A DNA stretch of 64,000 bases from Pedobacter psychrotolerans (GTDB lineage Bacteria; Bacteroidota; Bacteroidia; Sphingobacteriales; Sphingobacteriaceae), in contig NZ_SLWO01000008.1 in NCBI RefSeq assembly GCF_004340665.1, forward strand, positions 62,001 through 126,000, read 5' to 3'. The notes below the pieces were generated by a model. That model did not search any database. It worked only from the letters and a program-made list of their open reading frames with translations, and was not told the DNA's origin. The position numbers and the translations under genes are program-made. Positions 62,899 through 64,000 of the stretch are shown here, one piece after another; position 1 is the stretch's first letter, and each line of letters begins with the position of its first letter.

Positions 62899-64000
62899 TT
62901 ATTCTTCTTGCGTATATTTTGACAATATTGGAATAAGTAATTTGATCTCTTTTATAAGTTCTTCAGCTCCTTTTTTTAAGGAATAATGATCAGCAAGATC
63001 AAGTTTCTGCAAATCTCTACTTATTTCTGCTAATTTGATAAGTCCTGCTGAGGTAGACATGCCATACAATTTGTGTGATAGAGACAACACCATTTGGGAA
63101 TCTTCGGGTTGAATATTTTTATCTAATTGATGATGGGCTTGATTAAGCTGATCAATGGTTATACCGATTATTTTTTTCATTTTTACGGAGTCTTTACCAA
63201 AGTAAGATTCCAGTTTTTCAACATTAAAATGAACATCATCAGTTTCGTTTTCCTTTTTGCCAGATTCCATCTCAACTGATTGTCCTAACCATTTCTTTAA
63301 TATGTCTTCTATATTTTCTTCTAAAATGGGTTTAGTGATAAAATCATCCATACCTGCAGCGATGCTTTTTTCTCTCTCGCCCTTTACATTTGCGGCAGTT
63401 AAAGCAATTATTGGTGTTCTTTTCTCTTTTTCTATTGATCTGATTTTTTTTGAACATTCGTAACCATTCATTTCCGGCATTTGTATATCCATAAAAACGA
63501 GGCTGAACGGCATTTTCTGGAATTGTTCAATACCGACCACACCATTCTCAGCTTCCATGATTATACTTTGTGGATAGAGTTTTTCTATGTACGAACGGGT
63601 CAGGAATCTATTTACTTCATTGTCTTCAACAATCAAAAATCTATAATCAAGATTTTGGTATGAGATTGATGGTGCTGAAATTTCTAGGTTTCGGGTAGAT
63701 GGTTCTTTCGTTTTTAGCCTGGACAAAGCAAGGTAGAGCTTATCCATTTTTATCGGCTTGAGCAATCGGTTGTCAATTTTTAGCTCATTACAAGCCTTAA
63801 TAATTGTACCATCATCAGATGAGCTATGGAGCAGAATTATAGGAAGCTTTTCATCTTCATCCATGAAATTATCCCTTATTTTCGTTGCAGTTTCTATTCC
63901 ATCTATATATTGCATATGGTAATCCATTAAGATGGCATCGTAGTTTCTACCTTCTGCTAAAAACTGTAGGGCTTCGAAGCCATTTGCTGCATGATCAGAC
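62899..64000 (-). CDS. Hybrid sensor kinase C-terminus: receiver, receiver, HPt (5' end outside window)
   Basis: The frame is open to the window edge, so the protein's N-terminal kinase part is missing. The visible 366 residues begin inside a receiver (DAILMDYHMQYIDGIE with the phosphoacceptor Asp, and RLLKPI). A second receiver follows (RFLIVEDNEVNRF, LVFMDIQMPEMNGYE, ITKPI). An HPt domain comes last (SLSHKLYGMSTSAGL, phosphohistidine in LSHKL). A multi-step phosphorelay is implied. It is transcribed toward the repeat cluster. Length upstream and sensor input are unknown. Confidence 0.9.
   Translation of the reverse strand, partial: SDHAANGFEALQFLAEGRNYDAILMDYHMQYIDGIETATKIRDNFMDEDEKLPIILLHSSSDDGTIIKACNELKIDNRLLKPIKMDKLYLALSRLKTKEPSTRNLEISAPSISYQNLDYRFLIVEDNEVNRFLTRSYIEKLYPQSIIMEAENGVVGIEQFQKMPFSLVFMDIQMPEMNGYECSKKIRSIEKEKRTPIIALTAANVKGEREKSIAAGMDDFITKPILEENIEDILKKWLGQSVEMESGKKENETDDVHFNVEKLESYFGKDSVKMKKIIGITIDQLNQAHHQLDKNIQPEDSQMVLSLSHKLYGMSTSAGLIKLAEISRDLQKLDLADHYSLKKGAEELIKEIKLLIPILSKYTQEE

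Overview
The window is chromosomal DNA of an AT-rich Gram-negative Bacteroidota bacterium, most like Pedobacter or a close relative in the Sphingobacteriaceae. The evidence is two TonB-dependent receptors with the Bacteroidota N-terminal carboxypeptidase-regulatory-like domain, gliding-type GldC, DUF3810 and DUF4836 proteins, KdsC (Kdo-type lipopolysaccharide), a VgrG with a DUF4280 PAAR-like effector, and promoter elements of the Bacteroidota type (TAnnTTTG, often TATCTTTG) instead of sigma-70 boxes. Genus assignment is inference.

Layout. 1-1685: Fe-S chaperone HscA, cut by the window edge. 1.9-8.4 kb: iron uptake block with one TonB receptor on +, and a siderophore-type TonB receptor plus PepSY membrane protein on -. 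8.5-13.5 kb: glycosyltransferase, MiaE, DUF3810 protein, a toxin-antitoxin pair whose YoeB-type toxin is broken, and dihydroorotase. 13.8-22.9 kb: DEAD-box helicase, GldC, Ogt, the first cytochrome c maturation cluster (ccmB, three tandem repeats, ccmC, ccmD), glutamate dehydrogenase, Na+/H+ antiporter. 22.9-27.1 kb: three envelope proteins including a DUF4836 protein. 27.4-33.8 kb: second maturation cluster (ccmE of the CxxxY type, ccmF), DUF2520 protein, ferredoxin, IscX, KdsC, three palindromic repeats, a Spy-like protein, Maf. 33.9-34.5 kb: HicAB. 34.6-45.3 kb: housekeeping and envelope genes (Ppx/GppA, patatin with outer-membrane barrel, TspO, M28 peptidase, degenerate M16 protein, a degenerate receiver-HPt protein, RsbQ-like hydrolase, OmpA lipoprotein, TatA).

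46.1-53.6 kb is the main accessory island: VgrG, two uncharacterised linker genes, a DUF4280 PAAR-like protein with a swapped-in C-terminal toxin, an Imm30-like immunity gene, and a row of orphan immunity-type genes (SMI1/KNR4, YrhA) ending in a fragment of a second YrhA gene. No structural type VI genes are in view, so this is an orphan effector cassette that would need a machine encoded elsewhere. 53.6-61.8 kb: a GT39 mannosyltransferase, then a two-gene light-signalling unit. A bacteriophytochrome photosensory module (PAS-GAF-PHY) with no kinase lies 6 bp upstream of a 1611-residue CheB-CheR-PAS-histidine kinase, so sensor and output look split over two proteins. 62.1 kb: tRNA-Arg(CCG), a 0.5-kb cluster of palindromic repeats, and the C-terminal end of a hybrid kinase (two receivers and HPt) running off the window.

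Nothing here is certain to be a new system. The best candidates are the split phytochrome/CheB-CheR kinase unit, the VgrG-linker-DUF4280 toxin cassette with its decaying immunity array, the degenerate-receiver HPt protein beside an RsbQ-like hydrolase, and a nested hairpin in the 42.2-kb gap.
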